Source: Sphingobacterium thalpophilum (lineage in GTDB: Bacteria > Bacteroidota > Bacteroidia > Chitinophagales > Chitinophagaceae). Taken from it: a DNA stretch of 44,718 bases. The stretch covers positions 1 to 44,718 of the forward strand of contig CALPNW020000003.1 in assembly GCA_943325035.2 (NCBI GenBank). The letters are read 5' to 3'. The notes under the pieces are model-generated. The model did not search any database. It was not told the DNA's origin and worked only from the letters and a program-made list of their open reading frames with translations. Shown here one piece after another: positions 15,317-24,290 of this stretch. Positions within the stretch are counted from its first letter, which is position 1. Each line of letters opens with the position of its first letter. The position numbers were made by a program, and so were the translations under genes.

Positions 15317-16200
15317 ACTTCTCCTGCCAGTAAGATCTGCCAGGCTTCAGCAACTTTATTTTCATTGAGCAGCTCCCCTGCATAACGCTGCAGTTCATTC
15401 TCCATCTCTGCCGGGTTAATGGAATAATACTGTATGATATTTTTGAGCCGGTCGTCATGAAACGCAGGATCTATCATAGGTGCTTCTGTAAGATTCGCCA
15501 GTTGGCCTAAATGGTTGCCGGTGAGTATTTGGCTGTTGCGGATACTTTCCGGCAACGAATCAATACCCATTCCTACCTGGGTGTTTGGTTTGGCTACCTT
15601 AAATAAATTATTACTATCCACTTTACAGTACCAGTCTCCTCCAAGCCGCGCAACCTGGTGCATTTTAGTTTGGTCTATCATAGTACCTTCTGCATTCAGT
15701 ATAGAGTCATCTATATGAATACAAAGTACTTCTGCAATTACCAGCTGGCCCGCTCCACCCTGGTCTCCCAGGCTCTTCACTTCCTGTACCCTGCACTCCA
15801 TATTGATCTTTGCTTCCTTTATCCTTGGGGGGGTTACCCAATCAGAGGCTTCTTTGGTGAAACCTGCTTTAACAAATTCATCCACTCCTTTCGGAAATTC
15901 GCAGCTCGATAAACTCATTTGCTGCACCATATCATAATCCACAATACTGATTACACATTCCGGCACTTCCAGTACATTTTCCAGTGTGTGTTTTAAACTA
16001 TTGTCGCGCCCTTTGCGGGAAGGTGAAAAAATAACAATGGGCGGGTTAGAAGAAAACAGATTAAAAAAACTGAAAGGGCTCAGGTTTACATTGCCGGCCT
16101 TATCGATGGTACTGGCAAAACAAATGGGTCTGGGTGCAATAGCATGTTGCAGCCAGGCTTGCCTTTCCATTAAACTCAGTTCAGCTAAAATCAGTTTCAT
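15313..16200 (-). CDS. Flavin reductase-like FMN-binding protein
   Basis: The 295-residue protein has the split-barrel flavin reductase fold in residues ~10-200: AIAPRPICFASTID, NLSPFSFFNLFSSNPP and SRKGRDNSLKHTLEN are FMN-contact segments. A C-terminal helical part of ~90 residues follows. Its ATG overlaps the stop of the fumarylacetoacetase-type gene by 4 bases, so the two are coupled. In Bacteroidota this type is often found next to tyrosine/homogentisate breakdown genes, where its exact reaction is unproven. The stop overlaps that of the AraC gene on the other strand. Confidence 0.85.
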   Translation of the reverse strand: MKLILAELSLMERQAWLQHAIAPRPICFASTIDKAGNVNLSPFSFFNLFSSNPPIVIFSPSRKGRDNSLKHTLENVLEVPECVISIVDYDMVQQMSLSSCEFPKGVDEFVKAGFTKEASDWVTPPRIKEAKINMECRVQEVKSLGDQGGAGQLVIAEVLCIHIDDSILNAEGTMIDQTKMHQVARLGGDWYCKVDSNNLFKVAKPNTQVGMGIDSLPESIRNSQILTGNHLGQLANLTEAPMIDPAFHDDRLKNIIQYYSINPAEMENELQRYAGELLNENKVAEAWQILLAGEV

Positions 16201-17204
16201 TTTTTCTTTTTTGCGAGTATTGAAAATTCAGAATCATCTTTTACAATCCTGTTTTCGAGTATTCCAATGCCGTCTATCTCCATAGTCACTTCATCTCCGG
16301 CCTGCAGCCACTGTTCGGTATAAGCTGGATCGTTGAGTTTGCCGGTTCCGTTTAATTCCAGGAAACAACCTGTACCTACTGTACCACTTCCGATCACGTC
16401 TCCTGGATACATATCCACTCCGTAGGCGCAACGCTCTATGATCTCCGCAAAGGTCCAGTCCATATCGCTTAAGTTGCCTTCGCTCACCTGAACACCGTTC
16501 ACCATGCACTTCATGGAAAGGTTCCATGCTTTACCGGTATGTCCTTCTTTGGCTGGAACTTCAAAAGCTTCCAGTTCATCGAGGGTTACCAGACAGGGTC
16601 CGATCACCGTAGAAAAATCCTTGCCTTTGGCAGGTCCGAGGTTGAGGAGCATTTCTTCCATCTGTAAACTCCGGGCACTCATGTCGTTCATGATCATTAA
16701 TCCACCGATATAGCTGTCTGCCTCTTCTGCAGGAATATTTCTTCCATGTCTGCAAATGACAATAGCTGCTTCCAGTTCAAAATCCAGTTTCTGCAGATGA
16801 TCGGGCATACAGATAATATTACCCGGGCCTTGTATGCTGTGATGATTGGTAAAATAAAATATAGGGTATTGATCAAACTCGGGGATCATGTCTACTTTTC
16901 TGTTTCTTCGGGCTGCTGCCACGTGCTGGCGAAACGCATAGCCATCTCTGCAGGAAGTGGGGAAGGGAACAGGGGCCAGCAATTGAATATCTTCTAAAGA
17001 CACTCCATTGTCTTTACTGATTCTTCCGCTTTTTATGGCCGCTTCGGTTTGTTGTGCAACAGGAAACATATCCTCCCAGTATTGCAAAAACATATTCATA
17101 CTGTTGGGTAGTTCCGGATTAATGAGATCACAATCAAACAATAATCCATCTACCAGAAATGCCAGTTGATCGCGTCCGTCGGACATGTAAGAAACAAGCT
17201 TCAT
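16197..17204 (-). CDS. Fumarylacetoacetate hydrolase family protein
   Basis: The 335-residue FAH-fold hydrolase has an N-terminal ~75 residues followed by the catalytic beta-roll. RDGYAFRQHV (about 86-95) matches the RDFYAFEQH-type motif of bacterial fumarylacetoacetases, metal ligands E143 and E145 lie in LDFELEAAIV, and D174 lies in IMNDMSAR. GSGTVGTGCFLE near the end completes the site. It probably cleaves fumarylacetoacetate to fumarate and acetoacetate at the end of tyrosine catabolism, but acylpyruvate hydrolysis is an alternative. It is first in a two-gene operon with the flavin reductase-like gene. Other tyrosine pathway genes (HPPD, homogentisate dioxygenase) are not in this window. 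Confidence 0.88.
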   Translation of the reverse strand: MKLVSYMSDGRDQLAFLVDGLLFDCDLINPELPNSMNMFLQYWEDMFPVAQQTEAAIKSGRISKDNGVSLEDIQLLAPVPFPTSCRDGYAFRQHVAAARRNRKVDMIPEFDQYPIFYFTNHHSIQGPGNIICMPDHLQKLDFELEAAIVICRHGRNIPAEEADSYIGGLMIMNDMSARSLQMEEMLLNLGPAKGKDFSTVIGPCLVTLDELEAFEVPAKEGHTGKAWNLSMKCMVNGVQVSEGNLSDMDWTFAEIIERCAYGVDMYPGDVIGSGTVGTGCFLELNGTGKLNDPAYTEQWLQAGDEVTMEIDGIGILENRIVKDDSEFSILAKKKK

Positions 17205-17284
17205 CGATTAAATATTTATCGTACGAATTTAGGTGAAAAACTACTGCCCGATCGTTTGTATATTTATTCTTCAATTTCAACGAT

Positions 17285-19867
17285 ATGCGAAGGGTTGCCT
17301 TAATACTGGCTTTGGTGCTTTTTTCTTTTTCTGCACTATTGGCAACAGACAGCAGCTGGATCAGGATCAACCAGCTGGGCTACCTGCCGAATAGTTCCAA
17401 AGTGGCTGTATTCGGAAGTAAGCAGAACGAAAATCCGCAACAGTTTTATCTAGTAGATGCAGCAACCCAAAAAGTGGTTTTTACAAAAAGTATGGGTAAG
17501 GCTTTTGGTAAATATGGTCCTTTTGTTCAGTCTTATCGCTTAAACTTTTCTGCATTTGTACGACCCGGGAAATATTATTTAAAAGCGGGTACTGTAAAGT
17601 CTCCGGAATTTTGGATCAATAAAAATGTGTACAGCGGCACTGCCGATTTTTGCTTACAGTACATGCGGCAGCAGCGCAGCGGGTTCAATCCGTTTTTAAA
17701 GGACAGTTGTCATACCCATGACGGGTATACGATGTACGGCGCTTCTGTTGGCCTGAAGGATAGCACACATATAGATGCAACAGGTGGCTGGCACGATGCA
17801 AGTGATTATTTGCAATACAGTGCTACCACTTCCAATGCGGTTTACCATTTGCTGATGGCCTATCGTGATTTTCCTGCCGTGTTTGAAGATGGCTATGCCG
17901 CTGATGGATTAAGGGGCAGTAACGGAAGGGCTGATGTGCTGGATGAAGCTAAGTGGGGGTTAGACTGGCTGGTAAAAATGCATCCGGCACCCAACTTATT
18001 GTTTAACCAGTTGGGTGATGACAGAGACCATCGGGGAATGCGGATACCTAAAGAAGATAATTATTATGGTAGGGGCTTTGAACGGCCTGTATATTTTATT
18101 AACGGAGACATTCAGCAGAGAGGAAAATTTAAAAACAATACTACCGGAACCAGTTCTACTGCAGCAAAATTCAGCAGTGCATTTTCGCTGGCTTCGCGGA
18201 TGTTCAGTGAGCATCGTTTCCTGTATCAGGAAAAAGCAAAAACAGCCTTGGCATTTGCGTATCAAAAACCGGGCGTAACACAAACTGTTTCTGTAGTATC
18301 TCCCTATATCTATGCAGAAGACAACTGGGTAGATGATATGGAACTGGCCAGCGCACAGTCTTTGGAAATTGATCAAAAGGCCCAACTTGAAAAGGCCTTT
18401 GATTTTGCAAAGCAGGAGCCCCTTACACCATGGCTGGGAAAAGATACTGCATCGCATTACCAATGGTATCCGTTTATTAATGTAGGTCATTACGAACTGG
18501 CTAAAAAATTAAAAGGAGCGGAACGTGATACCCTTATTGGATTTTACCGCAGAGGGATTGAATCGGTATGGCAGAAAGCATCTGCCAATGCGTTTTACAG
18601 AGGCATCCCGTTTATCTGGTGCAGCAATAATTTAACCGTTGCATTTGCCATGCAATGCAAGTGGTATGAATCATTAACAGGCAGTCATCGTTTTGCGGAA
18701 CTGGAACAGGCGAATCTGGACTGGCTGTTTGGTTGCAACCCATGGGGCACCAGCATGGTCTATGGTTTACCGGGGGCTGCAGATAACTTTTCAGAAAATA
18801 CTTCAGTCAGCTCTTCAGAAAACGGTTCAGGTACTACTTCCGAAAACGCTGTAAACAACTTAGCTGATACTCCTGTAGATCCACACTCTGCATTTACACA
18901 CTTAAAAAATTACCCGATCAATGGCGGCTTGGTAGATGGCCCGGTATATACCAATATTTATAAAAATCTGATCGGCATCAAACTAAGCGATGCTGATGAG
19001 TATGCCGCATTTCAAAGTGAGCTTGCCGTGTACCATGATGACTATGGCGATTACAGTACCAATGAACCCACCATGGATGGAACCGCCTCACTGGTCTATT
19101 TGCTGGCAGCACAACAGGCTTCTTCCGGTGTAAAGCATCAACCCAAAAAAGAAACGCGGGTACAACGTGTAATGAGTCATGGTGCTGTTGTGAAAGCTAT
19201 TCCTGCTGCAGGCAAAGCGATTGCGCTTGTTTTTACCGGTGATGAATATGGCGAGGGATTGAATACAATTGCGCAAACCCTGAAAAAAGAAAATGTACAG
19301 GGAAGCTTCTTTTTTACAGGAAGGTTTTACCGCAATAAAAATTTTACAAAAGGCATTCAACAATTAAAAGCAGGCAGGCATTATCTGGGGCCTCACAGCG
19401 ATGCGCATTTGTTGTATGCAGACTGGAATAAGCGGGATAGTTTACTGGTATCGTATCAGCTGTTCAATGCAGACCTCGATAAAAATTTAGCAGCAATGGA
19501 TGCTGTTGGAATTCCTTCCAAAGGACTTCGTTATTTTATTCCACCTTATGAATGGTGGAACGACAGCATCTCCTGCTTTACCAACTGGCGGGGAATGGAA
19601 CTGTTTAGTTTTACCCCCGGCACATTTACCAATGCAGATTATACCTGGCCTGAAATGGGCAAGGCCTTCCGTTCCAGCGAGGAGCTGATGAATAAAATCA
19701 AAGCACTTGCGGATGTGCCCGATAAACTGAATGGACATATTCTACTGATCCATGCAGGTACTGATTCCAGGCGAACAGATAAATTGTATTACAGACTGGG
19801 CGAACTGATACAGTTGCTCAGAAAGCAGGGTTATTCGTTTAAGCGAATAGACGAATTGCTCCACTAA
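17285..19867 (+). CDS. GH9 glycoside hydrolase fused to a NodB-type deacetylase domain
   Basis: This 860-residue secreted enzyme has a signal peptide (about 1-20), an Ig-like CelD_N module (about 24-105), a GH9 (alpha/alpha)6 catalytic domain (about 110-615) and a C-terminal polysaccharide deacetylase domain (about 640-860). GH9 residues are D171 and D174 in GGWHDASDY and the acid E594 in TNEPTMDG. The deacetylase shows H704 and H708 in PHSDAH, RYFIPPYEWW and LLIHAG. Its first motif reads FTGDE (D653-E654) in place of TFDD. A Ser/Asn-rich stretch with three SEN units (about 502-525) interrupts the GH9 domain before DTPVDPHSAF. Inverting GH9 enzymes act on beta-1,4-glucans, and some on chitosan oligomers. 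The fused deacetylase hints at an acetylated or amino-sugar substrate, which is inference. A GH3 gene lies downstream. Confidence 0.9.
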   Translation: MRRVALILALVLFSFSALLATDSSWIRINQLGYLPNSSKVAVFGSKQNENPQQFYLVDAATQKVVFTKSMGKAFGKYGPFVQSYRLNFSAFVRPGKYYLKAGTVKSPEFWINKNVYSGTADFCLQYMRQQRSGFNPFLKDSCHTHDGYTMYGASVGLKDSTHIDATGGWHDASDYLQYSATTSNAVYHLLMAYRDFPAVFEDGYAADGLRGSNGRADVLDEAKWGLDWLVKMHPAPNLLFNQLGDDRDHRGMRIPKEDNYYGRGFERPVYFINGDIQQRGKFKNNTTGTSSTAAKFSSAFSLASRMFSEHRFLYQEKAKTALAFAYQKPGVTQTVSVVSPYIYAEDNWVDDMELASAQSLEIDQKAQLEKAFDFAKQEPLTPWLGKDTASHYQWYPFINVGHYELAKKLKGAERDTLIGFYRRGIESVWQKASANAFYRGIPFIWCSNNLTVAFAMQCKWYESLTGSHRFAELEQANLDWLFGCNPWGTSMVYGLPGAADNFSENTSVSSSENGSGTTSENAVNNLADTPVDPHSAFTHLKNYPINGGLVDGPVYTNIYKNLIGIKLSDADEYAAFQSELAVYHDDYGDYSTNEPTMDGTASLVYLLAAQQASSGVKHQPKKETRVQRVMSHGAVVKAIPAAGKAIALVFTGDEYGEGLNTIAQTLKKENVQGSFFFTGRFYRNKNFTKGIQQLKAGRHYLGPHSDAHLLYADWNKRDSLLVSYQLFNADLDKNLAAMDAVGIPSKGLRYFIPPYEWWNDSISCFTNWRGMELFSFTPGTFTNADYTWPEMGKAFRSSEELMNKIKALADVPDKLNGHILLIHAGTDSRRTDKLYYRLGELIQLLRKQGYSFKRIDELLH

Positions 19868-20155
19868 TTACCATTTTTCTTCCTGAGATTCAACGTGGTT
19901 TTGCTGCTTAAAAATTTCTTTCGCAACTTTTTTCTGTTGAATTCTTTCAATGATCGCATCTGCAATCAACTCTCCGGCATTGGTATCGGTGCGGGTTGCC
20001 AGTAAGCTTTTGATCTTAGCTTCATTTACATCAATTCTGTACAATACAAAAACCAATTTTTCAAAATCGGTTACGATCAGGTCGTTAATGGTACTGATTA
20101 ATTCTTCTCTGTTTAATTGCTCAAAACTGGCAATGTCAATATTGTGTTCGTGCAT
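19868..20155 (-). CDS. Small conserved helical protein of unknown function
   Basis: This 95-residue acidic protein is predicted to be mostly helical, with ELISTINDLIVTDFEKLVFVLYRIDV, then KIKSLLATRTDTNAGELIADAI and a basic/Gln-rich tail. I do not recognise a named family, but it has the look of a conserved Bacteroidota gene: its codon use is normal and it fits exactly between the GH9 stop (abutting, zero spacing) and the start of the GH3 gene 40 bases away on the other strand. Reading the opposite strand as an N-terminal extension of the GH3 enzyme is less likely because the GH3 signal peptide starts at 20196. Confidence 0.7.
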   Translation of the reverse strand: MHEHNIDIASFEQLNREELISTINDLIVTDFEKLVFVLYRIDVNEAKIKSLLATRTDTNAGELIADAIIERIQQKKVAKEIFKQQNHVESQEEKW

Positions 20156-20195
20156 ATATGATAAAATTTATACCTTTAAGAATACAAGCTCTTAT

Positions 20196-22451
20196 ATGAA
20201 AAAAATATATCTTCTACTAAGTGTTTTTGCATGTGCTACTGTTCTGGAAGCTCAAAAACAACCCACCACAATACCGCTCTATAAAAGTACAAAAATTAGC
20301 ATCAATTCAAGAATCGATGATTTAATAAAACGGATGACCATCGAAGAAAAAGCAGGTCAGTTAAATCAGCTGAACGGAGGCGTGTTTACCGGTCCGGCAC
20401 TCAATGATCCCGGGCAGAAAGAGAAAGTGCAAATGGTGCGTGATGGTAAAGTAGGCTCTTTTTTAAATGTGACCGGTGCAGAAGAAACAAGGAGTATTCA
20501 GGAAGTAGCTGTGAAAGAAAGCAGACTTGGAATTCCCCTATTATTTGCTTTTGATGTTATTCATGGGTACAAAACTATTTTCCCGATTCCTTTAGCCGAA
20601 GCCTGTAGCTGGGATCTTCCGCAGATTCAAAAAAATGCAGGGGTTGCTGCCAGAGAATCTGCCGCTGCCGGCCTTCACTGGACTTTTGCTCCAATGGTAG
20701 ACATCAGTACCGATCCCAGATGGGGACGGGTAATGGAGGGTGCAGGAGAAGATACCTATTACGGGTCTCTGGTTGCTGCTGCAAGGGTAAAAGGCTTACA
20801 GGGTAATCTGGATGATGTATTGCATATTCTGGCCTGTGTAAAACACTTTGCTGCCTATGGGGCTGTAGAAGCCGGTAGGGAATACAATCATGTAGATGTA
20901 TCGAGGGTTGCACTCTGGAATAAATATTTACCTACTTACCAGGCTGCAGTTAATGCGGGCGCTGCAACAGTAATGAATTCTTTTAATGTAGTAGATGGCG
21001 TTCCTGCAAGTGCCAATTCTTTTCTGCTGAAGGAAGTACTTCAGAAAAAATGGGGATTTAAAGGCCTGGTTGTTAGCGACTGGGGTTCCTTTGGAGAACT
21101 GATTGCTCATGGATATGCGGCAGATGAAAAAGAGGCCGCCCTGAAAGCAATAAATGCTGGCAGTATGATGGATATGGAATCTAAAGTAACCCTTCAATAT
21201 CTTCCTGCACTCGTTAAAGAAGGAAAAGTAACAATGAAAGAAGTAGATGATGCGGTGCGTAAAGTACTTTACTATAAATTTCAATTGGGCTTATTCGATG
21301 ATCCTTTCCGGTTCTCTGATAATAAAAGAGAAGCTGCCACCTTATTTACACCCGAAAACAGGGTGGAAGCTTTAAAGGCGGCCAGAAGTTCTATTGTATT
21401 GCTGAAAAACAATAACCATGTTTTACCGCTGTCAAAATCAGGGTCTAAAGTGGCCCTTGTTGGGTTATATGCCAAAAGTAAAGAAGACCTGTTCGATTTC
21501 TGGATAGGCAAAGGCGTGGCAGAAGATGCGGTCAGTATCTATGAAGGCTTACAGAAAAAAATGGGTACGGCTGCGGTAGATTATACAGCCGGATATAATG
21601 CAGACAATACCACCAGTGACGCAATGATCAACGAAGCGGTAAAGTCGGCAACCAATGCGGATGTAATTGTTGCTACCGTTGGGCTTAGCGGTAAGCTGGC
21701 CGGCGAAGAAAGATCAATGGCCAATATCAGTATTCCGGAAGGCCAGATTCAGTTACTGAAGGCTTTACAAAAAACAGGTAAGCCAATTGTAGTATTGGTA
21801 AACAGTGGCAGGCCGATGGTATTAACGCAAATACAGGAGCTGAGTACCGCCATTGTTCAGTGCTGGATTTTAGGAACAGAAACAGGCAATGCTGTTGCAG
21901 ACGTACTGACCGGTGCTTACAACCCTTCCGGCAAAACGGTCATGAGCTTCCCTTATGCCGTAGGACAAATACCCGTGTATTACAATCATTTTAATACCAA
22001 CCGCCCGGCACCTGAAACCGGAGACGGTGCCTGGAAATCGCGCTACCGGGATATTCCCAATGAACCATTGTATCCTTTTGGATATGGATTGAGCTATTCT
22101 AAATTTGAATACGGAAGCCTGCAGTTAAGCACCCGGCAACTGAGTAAAAACGAATCATTGCAGGTAACAGTTACTTTAAAGAACAACAGCGCCAGAGATG
22201 GCGAAGAAGTAGCTCAGTTGTATATCCGCGATCATACCGGATCAATTGTAAGACCAGTAAAAGAACTGAAAGGATTTCAAAAAATTTTCCTGAAAGCTGG
22301 AGAGAGCAGAATCCTGAATTTTACATTAACCGGCAAGGACCTTTCCTTTTATGATGCCGCAGGAAACACGGTGCTGGAATCGGGTAAATTCAGTGTGTTT
22401 GTAGGAGGTGATTCTAAAAATACCCTGGAAGCACTGTTTAATATTAAGTAA
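20196..22451 (+). CDS. bglX: Periplasmic beta-glucosidase, GH3
   Basis: The 751-residue GH3 enzyme has a signal peptide (about 1-20, ending LEAQ), the TIM-barrel domain with KHFAAYGAVEAGREYNHVDV, the nucleophile D295 in VVSDWGSFGE, the second domain with the acid/base Glu near E504-E505 in LAGEERSM, and a C-terminal fibronectin III-like domain (about 640-751). It matches BglX, which releases glucose from beta-linked oligosaccharides. I chose ATG 20196; a much longer in-frame ORF starts at 19950 but its first 82 codons lack protein character and overlap the small gene on the other strand. It probably finishes the oligomers produced by the GH9 enzyme upstream. Confidence 0.93.
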   Translation: MKKIYLLLSVFACATVLEAQKQPTTIPLYKSTKISINSRIDDLIKRMTIEEKAGQLNQLNGGVFTGPALNDPGQKEKVQMVRDGKVGSFLNVTGAEETRSIQEVAVKESRLGIPLLFAFDVIHGYKTIFPIPLAEACSWDLPQIQKNAGVAARESAAAGLHWTFAPMVDISTDPRWGRVMEGAGEDTYYGSLVAAARVKGLQGNLDDVLHILACVKHFAAYGAVEAGREYNHVDVSRVALWNKYLPTYQAAVNAGAATVMNSFNVVDGVPASANSFLLKEVLQKKWGFKGLVVSDWGSFGELIAHGYAADEKEAALKAINAGSMMDMESKVTLQYLPALVKEGKVTMKEVDDAVRKVLYYKFQLGLFDDPFRFSDNKREAATLFTPENRVEALKAARSSIVLLKNNNHVLPLSKSGSKVALVGLYAKSKEDLFDFWIGKGVAEDAVSIYEGLQKKMGTAAVDYTAGYNADNTTSDAMINEAVKSATNADVIVATVGLSGKLAGEERSMANISIPEGQIQLLKALQKTGKPIVVLVNSGRPMVLTQIQELSTAIVQCWILGTETGNAVADVLTGAYNPSGKTVMSFPYAVGQIPVYYNHFNTNRPAPETGDGAWKSRYRDIPNEPLYPFGYGLSYSKFEYGSLQLSTRQLSKNESLQVTVTLKNNSARDGEEVAQLYIRDHTGSIVRPVKELKGFQKIFLKAGESRILNFTLTGKDLSFYDAAGNTVLESGKFSVFVGGDSKNTLEALFNIK

Positions 22452-22452
22452 C

Positions 22453-23226
22453 TCAGTATTTCTCCATTACGCCCAAACCAAATAGGGCAAAATCATATTT
22501 AGCTGGATCCTTAGGGTCCAGCTTTTTCAGGTACAGGGTCAGCTCTTCTGCGGCCTGCCAGTCTATCTGTTTCCGCTCCAGTAAATTAAATCGTTTGGCT
22601 ACCCTGGCCACATGAACATCAATTGGGCAGATCAGCTGTGCGGGTTTTATCTTTTTCCAGATGCCAAAATCTACGCCCTTGTTGTCTTTTCGTACCATCC
22701 ACCTCAGGTACATATTCAGCCGTTTACAGGTAGATCCTTTGGCAGGATTGGAGATATGTTTTCTGGTGCGGGAGGGAGCATCTTCCAGCGAAAAAAAATT
22801 GTTGTGAAACTGAACCAGTGCATCGTATACGGATGCAGGCGGTCTGCCCTCTTTTAAAAAAGCATCCTCCAATGAATCCTGCGTTGAATAATGGTGCCTG
22901 AAGAATTCAATGCAGTAGAGCAGGTCGGTAGCGTTGAAAGTGCGGTGCTTAAAGTCCTCGAGTTTACGCAGCTCTTTAGCCGAGGCAGTCTGGCAGAACT
23001 GGTAGGGTTGCATCTCCATCAGTTGCATCAGTTCCTTCGATTTATTAATGATGGTTGTTCTGTTCCCCCAGGCAAAGATGGCCGCAAAAAAACCGGCTAT
23101 TTCTATATCCTGTTTGGCCGTAAATAAATGAGGAATGCATACCGGATCTGCCTCAATAAAAGAGGGCTGATTGTAAAGCGTTGCTTTTTCTTCAAAAAAA
23201 TGATGTAGTTTTTTTAAGTCCTCCAT
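22453..23226 (-). CDS. TIGR02757 (DUF2400) family protein
   Basis: This 257-residue protein of the TIGR02757 family is common in Bacteroidota. The segments IAGFFAAIFAWGNRTTIINKS, KHRTFNATDLLYCIEFF and the closing PAKYDFALFGLGVMEKY are characteristic. HISNPAKGSTCKRLNMYLRWMV and PIDVHVARVAKRF resemble helix-hairpin-helix DNA glycosylases of the endonuclease III class (the Asp in CPIDVHVARVA is in the place of a catalytic Asp), so a DNA-repair role is plausible but unproven. Its ATG overlaps the stop of the serine hydrolase by one base (TAATG). It converges with bglX with a 1-base gap. Confidence 0.85.
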   Translation of the reverse strand: MEDLKKLHHFFEEKATLYNQPSFIEADPVCIPHLFTAKQDIEIAGFFAAIFAWGNRTTIINKSKELMQLMEMQPYQFCQTASAKELRKLEDFKHRTFNATDLLYCIEFFRHHYSTQDSLEDAFLKEGRPPASVYDALVQFHNNFFSLEDAPSRTRKHISNPAKGSTCKRLNMYLRWMVRKDNKGVDFGIWKKIKPAQLICPIDVHVARVAKRFNLLERKQIDWQAAEELTLYLKKLDPKDPAKYDFALFGLGVMEKY

Positions 23227-24281
23227 TATTGTACAGCAAGCATTTTAGTGATGATCTCTATGCCCAGGCCATCTGCGATCTGGTTTTTGTTAAAAGCGTT
23301 GATTGCCACAAATACCGCATTGCCGCTTTCTTTGTGAAAGGCGCAGAAGGTAGAGAATCCGTAAGTGCCTCCGTTGTGCCACACCAAAAAAGGCTGATCT
23401 GCACGGTTCAGCAGGTGCCAGCCCCTCGCTACTTTTATTTGTTTGTTCAATTGCGCAGTAGGCGTGGTGAGACTTTGTATAAACTGCAATTGCTGGTGCT
23501 GTAAAAAATATTCCAGATAGGTCAACAGGTCACCGGCATCTGATTTTATACCACCGGCAGGTTGCAGAATATTCATATTCCAGTATTCAGCGATAGTGCC
23601 GTTTAAATAGCCGGTGCTTAGTTTCCGGTTTTTAGCAATAGTAGTACCCGTATACTTCATATTGAACGGACGCGTAATATATTGCTTCAGCAATTTCGAA
23701 TAGGATCTGCCTGAAATCCTTTCTGCCAGCACGCCTGCTAAACCTGCTCCCAGATTGGAATAGGTCATTTTATGACTGGTATCCGGTACTGCTTTTTGCA
23801 GATAGCTGTACAGGTTTTCAGCACCATATAACGCATAAGGCTGTATTGAATTAAATGAAGTGGCATCCATATTGTCCGGCAGTCTGGGAAGGCCGGAAGT
23901 ATGGTTCATCAGTTCAATGAACCGGATCTTTGCAACTGGCACATTAGCCTGCACACTATCCGGTAAATAGGAGCCGATGAAGGAACTGTCGCTGATTCCT
24001 TTTTGCTGAAGAATAGCAGTAAGAATATAGGCTGTGAAGGTTTTACTGATGCTTCCGATTTCCAGTTGGGTAGCACTGTCTAAAAGCTGTCTGCTTGAAG
24101 TATCTGCAAACCCACTGGTATAATAAGTACGGATACCTTTACTACTGGTGCCTGCAATGATTCCCGGAATAGCTTTTACACCAACGAGGCTGTCTATTTT
24201 TTGTTGCAGCCAGTTGTTATTCTGCTGTGCATCTGCAGAAAATGTACCTGCGCAGCAGAGGAACAGCAATATCTTTTTCAT
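23226..24281 (-). CDS. Serine hydrolase of the beta-lactamase (class C-like) family
   Basis: This 351-residue exported protein has a signal peptide (1-18, ending SADA). The penicillin-recognising fold motifs are S77-I-S-K80 in LEIGSISKTF, Y174-S-N176 in MTYSNLGAGL, and H302-N-G304 in VWHNGGTYGFS. Family members include esterases, D-aminopeptidases, DD-carboxypeptidases and class C-like enzymes. HxG in place of KTG and the context point to an esterase or peptidase and not a true beta-lactamase, but this cannot be settled here. It is second-last in a minus-strand run and overlaps the TIGR02757 start by one base. Confidence 0.87.
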   Translation of the reverse strand: MKKILLFLCCAGTFSADAQQNNNWLQQKIDSLVGVKAIPGIIAGTSSKGIRTYYTSGFADTSSRQLLDSATQLEIGSISKTFTAYILTAILQQKGISDSSFIGSYLPDSVQANVPVAKIRFIELMNHTSGLPRLPDNMDATSFNSIQPYALYGAENLYSYLQKAVPDTSHKMTYSNLGAGLAGVLAERISGRSYSKLLKQYITRPFNMKYTGTTIAKNRKLSTGYLNGTIAEYWNMNILQPAGGIKSDAGDLLTYLEYFLQHQQLQFIQSLTTPTAQLNKQIKVARGWHLLNRADQPFLVWHNGGTYGFSTFCAFHKESGNAVFVAINAFNKNQIADGLGIEIITKMLAVQ

Positions 24282-24290
24282 TAAATTATT

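Noticed and set aside
15313-17204. Full tyrosine catabolism operon
   Set aside because: Only the fumarylacetoacetase-type and flavin reductase-like genes are present; HPPD and homogentisate dioxygenase are absent from the window.
20165-20185. Promoter between the small gene and bglX
   Set aside because: TATACCTTTAAG only loosely fits TAnnTTTG and no -33 element is in place.
19950-20195. 82-codon N-terminal extension of the GH3 gene
   Set aside because: It lies over the opposite-strand 95-residue gene, lacks protein-like composition, and a proper signal peptide starts at 20196.
23226-24281. True class C beta-lactamase
   Set aside because: Motifs fit the wide serine hydrolase family, with HNG in place of the KTG of class C enzymes, so a resistance role is not supported.
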